A DNA stretch of 64,000 nt from Saprospiraceae bacterium (GCA_016715105.1 JADKBO010000002.1:124001-188000); one strand, 5' to 3'; positions 36,853 to 47,131 are shown, numbered from the stretch's first letter. Program-made: numbers and translations. The notes: generated from the letters alone by a model not told the origin.

Positions 36853-38665
36853 ATGGCTGATGTTATTCAGCTTTTACCCGATAACATTGCAAATCAAATT
36901 GCAGCAGGAGAGGTCATACAACGTCCTGCATCGGTAGTGAAAGAATTACTTGAAAATTCTATTGACGCAGGCAGTAGTCAAATAAAACTGATATTAAAGG
37001 ATTCCGGCAAAACCTTGATCCAAGTAATTGATGATGGTGTTGGTATGTCTGATACTGATGCCAGACTTTGCTTTGAAAGACACGCCACTTCCAAAATAAA
37101 AAGCGCAGAAGATTTATTTAAAATTGATACCAAGGGTTTCAGAGGTGAAGCTTTGGCGTCCATAGCTGCGATTGCACATGTAGAACTTCTTACGAGACAA
37201 CCTCACGCTGATGTTGGTTGCAGAATTGTGGTTGCGGGTTCCAAGGTTGAAAAGACAGAAGCCGTACAAACTCATCAAGGAACTAGTTTTAGTGTCAAAA
37301 ACCTGTTTTACAATATCCCTGCAAGAAGAAAATTCTTGAAGTCTGACCCTGTCGAACTCAAACACATCATCGAAGAATTCTATAGGGTTGCCATTATTCA
37401 CTGTGACATCACTTTTACTTTGCACCACAATGGCAATGATTTATATTACCTACCAAAAAGTGGCCTCAAGCAAAGGATTGTATCTATTTTTGGCAAAACC
37501 TACAACGAAAAATTACTCCAAGTAAACGAACAAACAGAACTGATCTCTATTGAAGGATTTATTGCCAAAGCTGAGGCTGCAAAAAAAAGTCTAGGAGATC
37601 AATATTTATTTGTCAATAATCGCTTTGTAAAAAACAATTACCTCAATCACGCAGTAAAACTCCTTTGATAATTTACTTTTGAAAGATCAGTTTCCAGGGT
37701 TTTACATCAATCTCACCATTGATCCTTCAAAGTTAGATATCAACGTGAGCCCAACTAAAACTGAGGTAAAGTTTGATGATGAGCGATTGGTATATAATTA
37801 CCTCAGAGTTGCTGTAAAACATGCCTTGGGGGTTTTTGTAGTTGCGCCAACCATCGACTTTGATACAGATACCAATTTTGCTGCCAGTCATAGCCAAACA
37901 AAAAACATTGCAAAAGGCGGTTATCAAAAATATTCAGATGAAGTTTCATCGCTTGAAAGAGAAAATTTGAAGTCCTGGAAGAGTGTTTATGAAAGTTTAC
38001 AAAATGGCGATAGACTCCAAAATGAGGATGTGGTTACTTTCAAAAGTCAAATCAGCATTGAAAAACCAGACCTCTTTCCTCAAACAGATGTGGCATTAAC
38101 CAACAAAAAAGAACCATACCAAATACATAACAGGTACATCGTTTCTCAAATAAAATCAGGATTTGTTTTGATCGATCAGCAAAACGCACACGAGCGAATT
38201 GTCTATGAAGAAAACTTATCAGCAATTAAGGATCAAAGTAGGCCAGTGCAAAAAGAGTTATTTCCACAAATGGTAGAATTTGATGCCAATCGAGCACACA
38301 TCACTTTGGAATTACTTCCATACTTCAATAAAATGGGTTTTGAAATAGAATCTTTTGGAAACAACAGCTTTATTGTGCATGGGCTGCCAATGGGTTTGCC
38401 CGGTGGAACCAATGCCACCAGGCTGATAGAAAACCTTGTAGGCCAATATTCTGAAAATCTAGAGCTACAACTTGGCATTGTGGAGAACCTATCTCGGTCA
38501 TATGCTGTTTCATCATGTGTCAAAAGAGGAACAGTTTTGACGGTAGAAGACATGAAGTCAATTATTGATAAATTATTCGCTTGCGAAACACCATACATCA
38601 GCCCCACTGGACATAAATGTTTCATTGACTTCAGTCTTGAAGATCTCAAATTAAAATTTGCATAA
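36853..38665 (+). CDS. mutL: DNA mismatch repair protein MutL (one frameshift)
   Basis: The mismatch-repair ATPase of about 604 residues. The GHKL ATPase domain shows QIAAGEVIQRPASVVKELLE, the DxGxG-like IDDGVGM, ERHATSKI and GFRGEALASIA. The S5-like domain ends YLFVNNRFVKNNYLNHAV. The frame changes near 37665 (GTAAAACTCC has one surplus base, probably an A) and resumes DNLLLKDQFPGFYINLTIDP and DINVSPTKTEVKF. In the C-terminal dimerisation domain the endonuclease-type motif appears as DQQNAHERIVYE and not the usual DQHAxxExxxxE, and the late motif is SPTGHKCF. Two bases separate its stop from the first rhomboid gene. Confidence 0.93.
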
Positions 38666-38667
38666 GT

Positions 38668-39246
38668 ATGATGAGAATTACCGATGTTGTAAAGAATTTG
38701 TTGATTCTCAACGTTATCATCTTTTTTGTAGTCCAATTTGATTTAATTCCTTTCATACCCGGACTTATAAAATATTTTGTGATGAAGCCCATTGGCCAAG
38801 GTTTTGAGCCTTACCAAATTGCTACGCACATGTTTATGCATGGTGACGAGCGGCATTTGCTTTTCAATATGCTGATGTTGTTTTTTATTGGTCCAGCTGT
38901 GGAGCAAACTTTGGGGCCAAAAAGATTTTTATTATTGTACATCATTGCCGGAGTATCAAGTGCGTTTTTACACTTGTTGATCAGTAATGGTTCAGTTGTT
39001 GGAGCTTCGGGGGCTTTATATGGAATATTAGTAGCTTTTGCAACCATGTTCCCCAATATGAAAATGATCATTTTTCCACTACCTTTTGAAGTTAAGGCCA
39101 AATATTTGGTTGGTGCCTATGTTGTTTATGATTTATATACAGGTATGACTGGCTACAATGATAACATCGCTCATTTTGCACATATTGGAGGCGCAATTGC
39201 AGGCTTTGTGATGATTTACTTTTGGAATATGGTAAAATTACGTTGA
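38668..39246 (+). CDS. Rhomboid-family intramembrane serine protease 1
   Basis: A six-helix membrane protease of 192 residues. The catalytic serine lies in VVGASGALYG near residue 113 and the catalytic histidine in IAHFAHIGGAIAG near residue 174. HMFMHGDERHLLFNM gives the conserved helix-2 histidine-asparagine face (oxyanion hole). Length is close to the minimal rhomboid core. It is followed within 28 bp by a second rhomboid, in a mutL-rhomboid-rhomboid-EEP run on one strand. Confidence 0.9.
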   Translation: MMRITDVVKNLLILNVIIFFVVQFDLIPFIPGLIKYFVMKPIGQGFEPYQIATHMFMHGDERHLLFNMLMLFFIGPAVEQTLGPKRFLLLYIIAGVSSAFLHLLISNGSVVGASGALYGILVAFATMFPNMKMIIFPLPFEVKAKYLVGAYVVYDLYTGMTGYNDNIAHFAHIGGAIAGFVMIYFWNMVKLR

Positions 39247-39274
39247 ATTAGTAAATAAAAATTTAGGTCAAAAT

Positions 39275-40183
39275 ATGATTGACTCTATCAGAAACGATCT
39301 CAGACAAGTTTTTAACAGCGGCAATATGGTCACCAGATTGCTCGTGATCAATATCATTGTATTTGTAATATTGATCTTACTCAAGGCTTTTTTGCAAAAC
39401 TTGGGATATTTCCAACCCATTTTTGATAATCTGGCGATGCCCGGACCACTGGGTAAACTGATGTACAAACCGTGGACCATATTTACCCATATGTTTATGC
39501 ACATTGGGTTTTGGCACGTGGTCTGGAATATGGTGGGACTTCATCTATTTGGAAGGATTGTTGGAGATCTTTTGGGAGATCAAAGGATTCTACCAATTTA
39601 TCTTTGGGGAGGTCTTGCAGGAGCGGTTGCGTTTGGACTATATGCTAACCTTGCTATTCCTGGAATAGACAGCACTGCACATGGCGCTTCTGCAGCTGTT
39701 TGTGCCCTTGCTGCAGTAGCAGGAGTTGTGGCCCCAGATTATGGTATTAGACTATTACTTATTGGGGATGTGAAACTCAAATATATTGTATTAGCTTTTT
39801 TGGTTTTTGATTTGGTAGGCACTCAAGGAGGTGTCAATTCAGGAGGGCATTTCGCTCATCTAGGTGGAATGCTCATGGGAGCCATCATTGCCTATCAACT
39901 TAGATCGGGAAATGATCTCACATCAGGTTTATCACATTTTATTCAAAATTTGCGTTCTTCTAAAAAAAGGCAACCATCCAAACCAATGAGCAGATCAAAA
40001 ATGAAAGTGGAATATAAAGCCCCAGCATTTTCTATGCGGCACAATGCTGAGTCTAGAAATGAGACTCCAGAATTTGAGACCGAGCTCAATAGAATATTGG
40101 ATAAAATAAAAAATCAGGGCTATAATAAATTATCAAATGATGAAAAAGAGTTTCTGAATAAAGCGAGTAAAAGAGATATATGA
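39275..40183 (+). CDS. Rhomboid-family intramembrane serine protease 2
   Basis: A second rhomboid, 302 residues. HMFMHIGFWHVVWNM carries the helix-2 residues. The serine motif reads AHGASAAVCAL, that is GASA where the first copy has GASG; this is a known variant and probably still active. The histidine is in GGHFAHLGGMLMG. The C-terminal 100 residues are a hydrophilic cytoplasmic tail with basic (SSKKRQPSKPMSRSKMK) and acidic (RNETPEFETELNRILDKI) parts, absent from copy 1. The downstream gene overlaps its stop by four bases. Confidence 0.9.
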   Translation: MIDSIRNDLRQVFNSGNMVTRLLVINIIVFVILILLKAFLQNLGYFQPIFDNLAMPGPLGKLMYKPWTIFTHMFMHIGFWHVVWNMVGLHLFGRIVGDLLGDQRILPIYLWGGLAGAVAFGLYANLAIPGIDSTAHGASAAVCALAAVAGVVAPDYGIRLLLIGDVKLKYIVLAFLVFDLVGTQGGVNSGGHFAHLGGMLMGAIIAYQLRSGNDLTSGLSHFIQNLRSSKKRQPSKPMSRSKMKVEYKAPAFSMRHNAESRNETPEFETELNRILDKIKNQGYNKLSNDEKEFLNKASKRDI

Positions 40184-41238
40184 AGTTTATCAAAAAACTT
40201 TTTATCCTATTAAATGTGCTCCTGGCAATAGCTAGCTTTATTTGTTACGTATCTCCAAATATTGACCCCGAAATCAATTGGTATTTTTCATTCTTCGGCC
40301 TTTCTTTTCCCATTTTACTTATTTTCAATATACTTTTTATTGGTCTATGGTTATTTGTTGATATCAAACTCACACTGATTTCACTGCTTACGTTGGCATG
40401 TGGCTGGGTTTTCATAAAAGGATTTTTTGCCTTCAATACAGAAAAGTCTTCCAATCGAAAAAACGCATTTTCAGTTGTTTCATTCAATATCAGCAATGCA
40501 ATGAGTGCTTATGATAGCAATTCAGCTTTGAGAAAGGAAAAGACCAAAGAAATGGAACAATTCATCAAGCGGTTCAAAGATGAAGATGTCATTTGTCTCC
40601 AAGAGACTGGACCTTTTGCGCTAGACCTCTTGCGAAAAAATTTTCCAACGTGGAATTTCCATACACTCAATAAAGGAAGCATTATTTTGACGAAAAACCC
40701 CTTGATAAAAAAGGGTGAAATAGATTTCGGGACAATCACCAACTCTTGCTTATGGGCTGATATTGTCATCAATTTTGATACGCTGCGTTTTTACAGCATC
40801 CATCTTCAAAGTAATAGAATCTCCAAGGACGCGGATGATATGATTGAAAAAGGAAATCTCAAAGACAAAAAAATATGGCTCGGCATCAAAGGTATTTTGA
40901 GAAAATATAGAACCTTTCACGTGAAGCGCGCTGCACAAGCCAAACTTGTAAAATCACACGCAGAAACGAGCCCATATCCTACAATACTCTGCGGTGACCT
41001 CAACGATACACCGATTTCATATACTTACGCTCATTTATCAAGTGGTTTGAAAGATGCATTTTATGAACGTGGCACAGGGATTGGTACTACTTATTCTGGT
41101 AAAATTCCGTTCCTGAGAATCGATTATATTTTTTCTTCTCCTGTAGTAAAAGCTTTGACGTTTCAAGTGATCAAGGAAGATTACTCAGACCATTATCCAA
41201 TAGCCGCACTTTTTGAATTGGAGGAAAGTTCAAAATAG
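40180..41238 (+). CDS. Membrane-anchored endonuclease/exonuclease/phosphatase family protein
   Basis: 352 residues: an N-terminal hydrophobic region with two or three helices (residues 1-85), then an EEP catalytic domain. Visible motifs are VVSFNISNA, VICLQETGPFA (metal glutamate), RFYSIHLQSN, TILCGDLNDTP (catalytic D-x-N) and DYSDHYPIAALFEL (final D-H). Such proteins cleave phosphodiester bonds in nucleic acids or phospholipids; with a membrane anchor a periplasmic or lipid substrate is likely. Start overlaps the rhomboid stop (ATGA), so they are co-translated. Confidence 0.87.
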   Translation: MKFIKKLFILLNVLLAIASFICYVSPNIDPEINWYFSFFGLSFPILLIFNILFIGLWLFVDIKLTLISLLTLACGWVFIKGFFAFNTEKSSNRKNAFSVVSFNISNAMSAYDSNSALRKEKTKEMEQFIKRFKDEDVICLQETGPFALDLLRKNFPTWNFHTLNKGSIILTKNPLIKKGEIDFGTITNSCLWADIVINFDTLRFYSIHLQSNRISKDADDMIEKGNLKDKKIWLGIKGILRKYRTFHVKRAAQAKLVKSHAETSPYPTILCGDLNDTPISYTYAHLSSGLKDAFYERGTGIGTTYSGKIPFLRIDYIFSSPVVKALTFQVIKEDYSDHYPIAALFELEESSK

Positions 41239-41253
41239 CGTATTATTCCTCTA

Positions 41254-41823
41254 TTATGTTTTGATGTAGAGGTGGAAATTGTCTCTGAATAATTTCACAG
41301 CTATTGCCAGTAAAATTATGCCAAACATCTTCCTTAAAACCATAATGACTGAAGTGCTGAGTTTGTCTTTCAACCAGTCAGATGATCGTAAGACAATGTA
41401 TACTAAAATGCAATTAATGAGTATGGCAGCAATGATGGTAGTATCAGAAAACTTGGCTTTGATGGAAATGATGGTGGTCATTGTTCCTGCACCTGCAACC
41501 AAAGGGAAGGCAATCGGTACAATGGTTCCTTTTTTGGCTTTCCTGTCTTCTTTAAAAAGATGAACGCCAAGAATCATCTCCATACCTAATAAGAATAAGA
41601 TAATGGATCCTGCAACAGCAAAAGACTCCACATCCACACCAAATAAATGCAAAACCTGTACTCCTAAAAAGAGAAATGCCAGCATGATCAGAAAGGATGC
41701 AAAGGACGCCTTGAACGCTTCAATGACGAATCCTTTATCTTTTAGATCTAAGATGATGGGCAGTGAGCCTACAATATCAATAACCGAGAAAAGTATGAGG
41801 GAGGCAGAAAGTATCTCTTTCAT
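41254..41823 (-). CDS. MarC/YhgN family membrane protein
   Basis: A six-helix inner-membrane protein of 189 residues. VIDIVGSLPIIL near residue 15 and AFPLVAGAGTMTTIIS near residue 105 are the recurring MarC family stretches. Despite the name, no firm role in drug resistance is established for the family. Nine bases downstream of the NifU-type gene on the same strand, and convergent with the EEP gene. Confidence 0.87.
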   Translation of the reverse strand: MKEILSASLILFSVIDIVGSLPIILDLKDKGFVIEAFKASFASFLIMLAFLFLGVQVLHLFGVDVESFAVAGSIILFLLGMEMILGVHLFKEDRKAKKGTIVPIAFPLVAGAGTMTTIISIKAKFSDTTIIAAILINCILVYIVLRSSDWLKDKLSTSVIMVLRKMFGIILLAIAVKLFRDNFHLYIKT

Positions 41824-41832
41824 ATCCCTTTG

Positions 41833-42446
41833 TTAGCCCATTTCAGCAACAACTTCTGTTACTTCTGGGACCATTCTTTTGAGCATTCCTTCAATACCAG
41901 ACTTAAGAGTAACTGTAGATGAAGGACACCCGCTGCACGAACCCTGTAGCATGACGGTAACCACACCACTGTCAAATGATTTAAACTCAATATTACCACC
42001 ATCCATTTCTACTGCTGGTTTTACATAAGTGTCAATCAGTTCTTTAATTTTAATGACCAACTCTGCATCTTGGCCAGTATATCCATTTGCCTCATAGTTT
42101 TTGGCTACTTCAGTTTTCATGGCTTCTTCAAAACCTTCATTGATGATGGTTTTTCTTCGCCGACATAAGACTTTATAAATTCTTTAGTTGGAAGTATGAT
42201 TTCTTCCCACTCATAATTAAACTCCTTTGTAATGGTGACAAAGTTGTTGCAGATATAAACACCTTTTACATAAGGCAATGAAAATAACTCGGTGGCCAAT
42301 GGTGACCATTTCTCCGCGCTATCCACGTCCTTGAAATCTGCTGTCCCCTTATAAAGCATTTTATTGGTGACAAACTTGAGCGTTTCAGGATTTGGAGTTT
42401 GCTCTGTGTATAGTAAAATCGGACTCTTTGTGATAGTGCCTTCCAT
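41833..42446 (-). CDS. NifU-type (Nfu) iron-sulfur carrier (one frameshift)
   Basis: An Fe-S cluster scaffold or carrier of about 204 residues that hands clusters to apo-proteins. The N-terminal Nfu domain shows EQTPNPETLKFVTNKMLY and LPYVKGVYICNNFVTITKE; the C-terminal NifU domain shows VKPAVEMDGGNIEF and the cluster-binding CSGCPSSTVTLKSGIEGML. The frame breaks near 42150-42154, where five T (plus strand) should be six; corrected it reads EEKTIINEGFEEAMKTEVAKN and joins the two halves. Read as two genes they would overlap ATGA, which is a misleading coincidence here. Probably the single two-domain protein usual in Bacteroidota. Confidence 0.88.
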
Positions 42447-42524
42447 TTTTATTTTTTATTTGTGAACAAAATTAATACTAAAATCTATTAACTTTTAGTT
42501 TCAGTAAGATTATATAACGGAATA

Positions 42525-42555
42525 TTTGGTACTTAGGTTCATATTCTTATATTTG
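42525..42555 (+). promoter_or_regulatory. Bacteroidota-type promoter of the DUF4856 gene
   Basis: TTTG (42525-42528) as -33 box, a 19-base spacer and TATATTTG (42548-42555) as -7 box form a textbook Bacteroidota promoter, 31 bases before the ATG at 42587. Confidence 0.7.
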
Positions 42556-42586
42556 CAATAGCAGTTTTATTTAAAGTTCTATTCAT

Positions 42587-43691
42587 ATGCAGTTCAAAAC
42601 CAGAGTGATACTCATGGCTCTAGCCGTGGTGACTCTATTCTCCTCATGTCAGGATGAGAATAGTCCGCTTATCGTAGAAAATATTTACGATTCCACTGAT
42701 TTCCAAAAAAATAGTGAACCAGCACATAGTGCTATTTCTTCATACAATACATTGATGAATGCCCTGGAAAAGGGTAGGTCAGGTAGTGTTTTGACTAGCC
42801 AAATGCTGGAGCTACAGAAAAATGATGGGTCATTCTATTTACCATCGAGGATTATTGGCGGTTTCCAACCAGTCTTGAATAAATATATCCAGTATGCGAT
42901 TGACAACAGCGGTAAAACCTTCATTCCCGGTAATTTACAAAACGGTGGTGTTTTAGATGGATATCTATTTACTGAAAATGGAGTAGAGATTTCCTCAATG
43001 ATTGGTAAAGGATTGTATGGTGCAATTTTTTACTACCAATCTGCCAAAATTTTGCGTCCCGGAATGACCAAAGCAGAATTGGATATGGTCTTGGCTTACT
43101 ACGGCTCTAGTCCAGCTTTTCCAAATTGCAATACAAACATCAGAGTGCCAAATCCTGATATTTTGGCTGCTGGCAATGTTTGCAAAAGAGATAAAAATGA
43201 CGGCAACGGATTATATACTGCAATCAAAATGAATTTCTCACCATTCAAGCTACTATAGCTGGAGGTACAGATTTTGTAATTGAACAAAAAGAGGCAATCG
43301 AGGACTTGAAAATATTGTGGAGAAAGCAAATGCAGCCACCGTCGTCAGTCACATTAAGGAAATGATCAACATATTGTCATCAGATCAAATCATGACTCCT
43401 GAAACACAAGCCACCGTTTTATATAATTATAGCGAGGCCGTAGGTTTACTTTATGGTTGGAAGTTTTTGGTCAATAGCGATAAACTGATCAATGATAGAG
43501 ACCTCAAAGAAATTTTTACTTTGTTGAATATGTCAGAGTCTTCTTCCGAGGGTTACAAATTTGTAACGAGCAGTGATAGTGAACTACCTAAGCTTGACAA
43601 AGTAATCAATAAACTTGCATTAATTTATGGTTTTTCGCCTTCAGACATTGACTCTTTCCAAACAAATTGGGCATTGGTACAAGGTAGGTAA
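42587..43691 (+). CDS. DUF4856 lipoprotein (two frameshifts)
   Basis: An envelope lipoprotein of about 368 residues: signal MQFKTRVILMALAVVTLFSSC with lipobox cysteine 21, then a helical domain with NSEPAHSAISSYNTLM, GYLFTENGVEISSMIGKGL and later LSEAVGLLYGWKFL-like sequence (YSEAVGLLYGWKFLVNS). DUF4856 proteins occur beside imelysin-type proteins and are thought to serve metal or iron handling, without direct proof. Two missing bases break the frame: near 43228 (AAAA for AAAAA, restoring AIKNEFLTIQ) and near 43305 (TTGAAA for TTGGAAA, restoring EDLENIVEKANAATV). Own promoter at 42525. Confidence 0.78.
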
Positions 43692-43774
43692 TACGCCATA
43701 TTTCTTTTGTTGATCGTCTAAAATGATCCATCAGTAGAATTTGATAAAAGAAACCGTGGGTATTGGTTATCTTT

Positions 43775-45026
43775 ATGTCAAACAATATGATTTCCATTGG
43801 TAGCGCTAGAAAATGTTAAGGAAGCTTATTATTCCATCAAATCAAATTTGGTAAGGTCTTTACTTACCTTATTGATTATCGCTATAGGCATTGCCTGTTT
43901 GGTTGGTATTTTGACTGCCATAGATGCTATTCTTTTTTCTATGAATAGCAATTTTAATAGGCTTGGTGCAAACTCATTGTCCATCAGACCTGCATCAGAA
44001 AGTTTATCCTCAAACAGACAAGGGCGTGACCAGAAAAAAAGTGAGTCTATCACCATTGATCAAGCCTTACAATTTAAGGAAAAGTTTAAATCTTCTGGTA
44101 CGTTGGTTTCTGTCGATGCTTGGTGCGCAGGAAATGCCTCCCTCAAATACAACAACGAAAAGACCAATCCCACTTTTCAGATAAGAGGTATTGATGAAAA
44201 TTATTTACTCACTTCTGCTTTTGAAATTGAGGAGGGTCGCAATTTTCTTATTTCTGAAACCAATAAAGTGCTTATTGGTAGTGAAGTTGTAAAAATGCTC
44301 TTTGGCGAAAACCCAAAAAAGGCCTTGGGCAAAGAAATCATTGTGGAATCAGACAGATATACGGTCGTGGGCGTGCTCAAACAAAAAGGAAGTGGGTCTG
44401 GAGATAACTCCGACAAGCGAGTTTACATTCCTCTGAACGTTGCAAAAAACAAGTATGGGTATGCGGACAAAAATTATAGCATCAGTATCGGTGTTGATAA
44501 TCCTGCAAGAATTGACGCCACCATCGAATCCGCCATTGGGGTAATGCGAAATGTACGCGATCTCAAACCTGGAATTGACAACGATTTTGAAATCAGGAAA
44601 AGTGACTCCATTTTGAATACACTCAAGGAGATGACCTCTACCTTACGTTGGGCGACCATGGTAATTGCCATGTTGACGTTATTGGGTGCCTCCATCGGGT
44701 TGATGAATATCATGTTGGTCTCAGTAACCGAACGCACCAAAGAAATTGGCGTGCGCAAATCATTGGGAGCTACAGGAAACAATATCTTACTGCAATTTCT
44801 CACTGAAGCCGTAACGATTTGCATCATCGGTGGTATCGTCGGGGTATTTTTGGGCATCGTCCTGGGCTTTGGTGTAAACTTCCTGGTCAAGGGTCAATTT
44901 TTCATCCCATGGGTATGGATGATGCTTGGAATGGTCGTCTGCATTTTTGTGGGAGTGATTTCAGGACTCTACCCTGCACTCAAAGCTTCTCGTCTCGATC
45001 CAATTGAGGCATTACGCTACGAATAA
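43775..45026 (+). CDS. MacB/FtsX-type ABC transporter permease (start region frame-shifted)
   Basis: A permease of about 416 residues with the four-helix MacB topology: helix 1 (LLTLLIIAIGIACLVGILTA), a large periplasmic MacB-PCD-like domain (residues 50-270), then three helices in the FtsX domain with ERTKEIGVRKSLGATG, IGGIVGVFLGIVLGF and SGLYPALKASRLDPIEALRYE. The start is probably ATG 43775, behind a TATCTTTA box; GG near 43799-43800 is one base too long to join MSNNMISIVALENV. Starting from TTG at 43797 loses seven residues. The ATPase partner is not adjacent. It may export lipoproteins, peptides or drugs. Confidence 0.85.
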
Positions 45027-45038
45027 TAGCACAATAAC

Positions 45039-46181
45039 TTATAAAGCACTTGCCCTCATCAAAGCATTGACACCAAATCTATTCCTGATACGGTCCATTT
45101 GCGTGAGTAATGAGAGCTGTTCGAGGGTGTCCTCAAAAAGATCTATCTGATATGTTCCATAAACTAGGTCGCTCAACTTCACACCAATGAGGCGTATGAG
45201 CTGTCGTCGCTGATAGAGTTGGTCAAAAAGATCAAGTACGTTTTTGACAAGGACATTGTCACTGGAGGTATAAGTGATCTTTCTTTGCTTGGTATAGGTA
45301 TTGAAGTCTGCATAGCGAATTTTTACTGTAATGCAACCGGTAAGGCGTTTATCTGCCCTTAGTTCAAAAGCTAACTTGTCTGTCATGTCTTGTAGCAAGC
45401 TCCTTATATAACCAAGGTCTAGTGTATCTTCTGTAAAAGTGCGTTCCTTTGACATTGACTTTTGTTCGTGGTACGGTACTACAGGACTATAATCAATAGC
45501 ATTGGCCTTTTCCCACATCTGCCGTCCAGCTTTTCCAAATTCTCGCTCCAACAATTTAATGGGGATGTCACTCAATACACTGATGGTACGCACGCCCATA
45601 AAACTGAGTTTTTTATACGTCTCTTTGCCAATACCTGGAATTTTACTCACCGGTAAAGGTGCAAGAAAGCCCCTTTCTGTTCCTGAGGGTATCTCTTTGG
45701 TTCCATTGGGTTTTGCCTCGCCCGTTCCTACTTTGGAAACCAGTTTGTTGACAGACAAACCAAAAGAAATCGGCAAACCTGTCTCCCTCACAATTTTATT
45801 TCTAAGTTCGCCAGACCATTTATAACACCCAAAATACCGATCCATTCCAGACAAATCAAGATAAAACTCGTCTATAGATGCCTTCTCATAACTTGGAGAT
45901 TCATCGGCAATCACATCCGTCACCAACTGAGAGTACTTACTGTAGGAATCCATATCACCCCTCACCACGATGGCGTCCGGGCATAAACGCAAGGCCATCT
46001 TCATTGGCATGGCAGAATGTACGCCAAACTTACGCGCCTCATAACTACAGGAAGCAACCACACCCCTGCTACTGATACCTCCTATGATCAGTGGTTTACC
46101 GATAAATGAACTATTTTTGAGCACCTCCACAGATGCAAAGAAAGAGTCCAAATCCATGTGTAAGATTGCACGCTCAAACAT
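45039..46181 (-). CDS. dinB: DNA polymerase IV (Y-family)
   Basis: A translesion polymerase of 380 residues. Metal-binding aspartates sit in HMDLDSFFASVE (D10) and in ASIDEFYLDLSG. The fingers region has SCSYEARKFGVHSAMP, the thumb helix-hairpin-helix is PGIGKETYKKL, and the little-finger domain spans about residues 235-350. There is no C-terminal clamp-binding extension like the classical QLVLGL; the end is RFGVNALMRASAL. Convergent with the permease gene (12 bp). A symmetric site lies 16-46 bases upstream of the start. Confidence 0.93.
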   Translation of the reverse strand: MFERAILHMDLDSFFASVEVLKNSSFIGKPLIIGGISSRGVVASCSYEARKFGVHSAMPMKMALRLCPDAIVVRGDMDSYSKYSQLVTDVIADESPSYEKASIDEFYLDLSGMDRYFGCYKWSGELRNKIVRETGLPISFGLSVNKLVSKVGTGEAKPNGTKEIPSGTERGFLAPLPVSKIPGIGKETYKKLSFMGVRTISVLSDIPIKLLEREFGKAGRQMWEKANAIDYSPVVPYHEQKSMSKERTFTEDTLDLGYIRSLLQDMTDKLAFELRADKRLTGCITVKIRYADFNTYTKQRKITYTSSDNVLVKNVLDLFDQLYQRRQLIRLIGVKLSDLVYGTYQIDLFEDTLEQLSLLTQMDRIRNRFGVNALMRASAL

Positions 46182-46196
46182 AATTTGACTATTTTA

Positions 46197-46227
46197 TAGA
46201 CATTTTTTTGTCTATATTTTAGACAAA
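46197..46227 (-). promoter_or_regulatory. TAGACA/TGTCTA operator candidate of dinB
   Basis: Two overlapping dyads: TAGACA (46197-46202) with TGTCTA (46209-46214), and TTTGTCTA (46207-46214) with TAGACAAA (46220-46227), all perfect. They precede dinB by 16-46 bases, where a repressor would block transcription. Damage-inducible control is an inference from the gene. Confidence 0.5.
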
Positions 46228-46279
46228 TGTAGTCCATATCATTGGCAAAGTCAATATTTTGTGGTAAAATCTTTTTTGA

Positions 46280-47131
46280 TTACAAAGACTTTTGTGCAGT
46301 GTTGAGTTTCCACCGTTTGTGGGACCACAGCCAGTAGGCTGGTTGGGCTCTAATATCAGATTCAAGCGATTGGGCGTATACTTCTGGTAAGTCAGCTGCG
46401 TTTAAGGCCGTGAAAACAACCTCATATCCGTCAGAAACAGGTTTTATTGTTTGATTTAATACGACCATATCAAAGCGCTTGCTCAACTTTTGAGGTCCAG
46501 AAACAAAATAGGTTGGTATACCAAAGAAATCAGCCATGCAAGCAGGATCAGCTTGTGCCGGGCTCTGGTCGGCAATTAAAACATAGGCCGTGGCAACTTT
46601 GCTTGTTTTGATGTGCCTCACCACCTCACCCATCGATGCCATGATCAGACCAAATCTCGATCTTCTCTCCAACATTACTGCATCAAGCGCTTTATCAGAA
46701 ATTGGCTTATAAACGCCAACCACAGGATACTTAGAAACTTTTGCCAGCATCGGCACCGCCCATTCCCAATTGCCAAAATGACTAGCTACGATGATGACAT
46801 TTCTACCATCGGCCAAAAAACTTTCCAAAAGGCCAATGTTTATAAACCGAATCTTCTGTTCAAGTTTTGCAAAGGGGGCATACAGTCCATAGACACTCTC
46901 TACCACATAATTGGCCAATTGTTTATAATAAGCATTGCGAATGGACACTACATTTTCCAAATTGGCAATCCCCGCATTGAGCAAGTTATCGTCGATTACT
47001 CGCTTACGGTAATGAATAAGCCGACTTAGAAACCAATAAAGTATTTTGGGCATAACGCTGCCAAAGACCACTGACAAAACATAGGACAACCTAAGTAATA
47101 AAATCCAAATGTATTGCTTTAATTTACTCAA
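46280..47131 (-). CDS. Lipid A biosynthesis acyltransferase (LpxL/HtrB family)
   Basis: A membrane-associated acyltransferase of 283 residues adding a secondary acyl chain to lipid A (or a related lipid). The catalytic HxxxxE motif is in VASHFGNWEWAVP near residue 120, and DQSPAQADPACMADFFGIPTYF corresponds to the second conserved block. An N-terminal hydrophobic segment (residues 7-32) anchors it. The reading begins with TTG at 47131; no ATG is near, so the exact start is open. Monocistronic between dinB and the peroxidase gene. Confidence 0.88.
   Translation of the reverse strand: MSKLKQYIWILLLRLSYVLSVVFGSVMPKILYWFLSRLIHYRKRVIDDNLLNAGIANLENVVSIRNAYYKQLANYVVESVYGLYAPFAKLEQKIRFINIGLLESFLADGRNVIIVASHFGNWEWAVPMLAKVSKYPVVGVYKPISDKALDAVMLERRSRFGLIMASMGEVVRHIKTSKVATAYVLIADQSPAQADPACMADFFGIPTYFVSGPQKLSKRFDMVVLNQTIKPVSDGYEVVFTALNAADLPEVYAQSLESDIRAQPAYWLWSHKRWKLNTAQKSL

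Noticed and set aside
41833..42446. Two separate overlapping genes for Nfu N- and C-terminal domains
   Set aside because: One base in a homopolymer joins them into the usual two-domain protein with a continuous linker.
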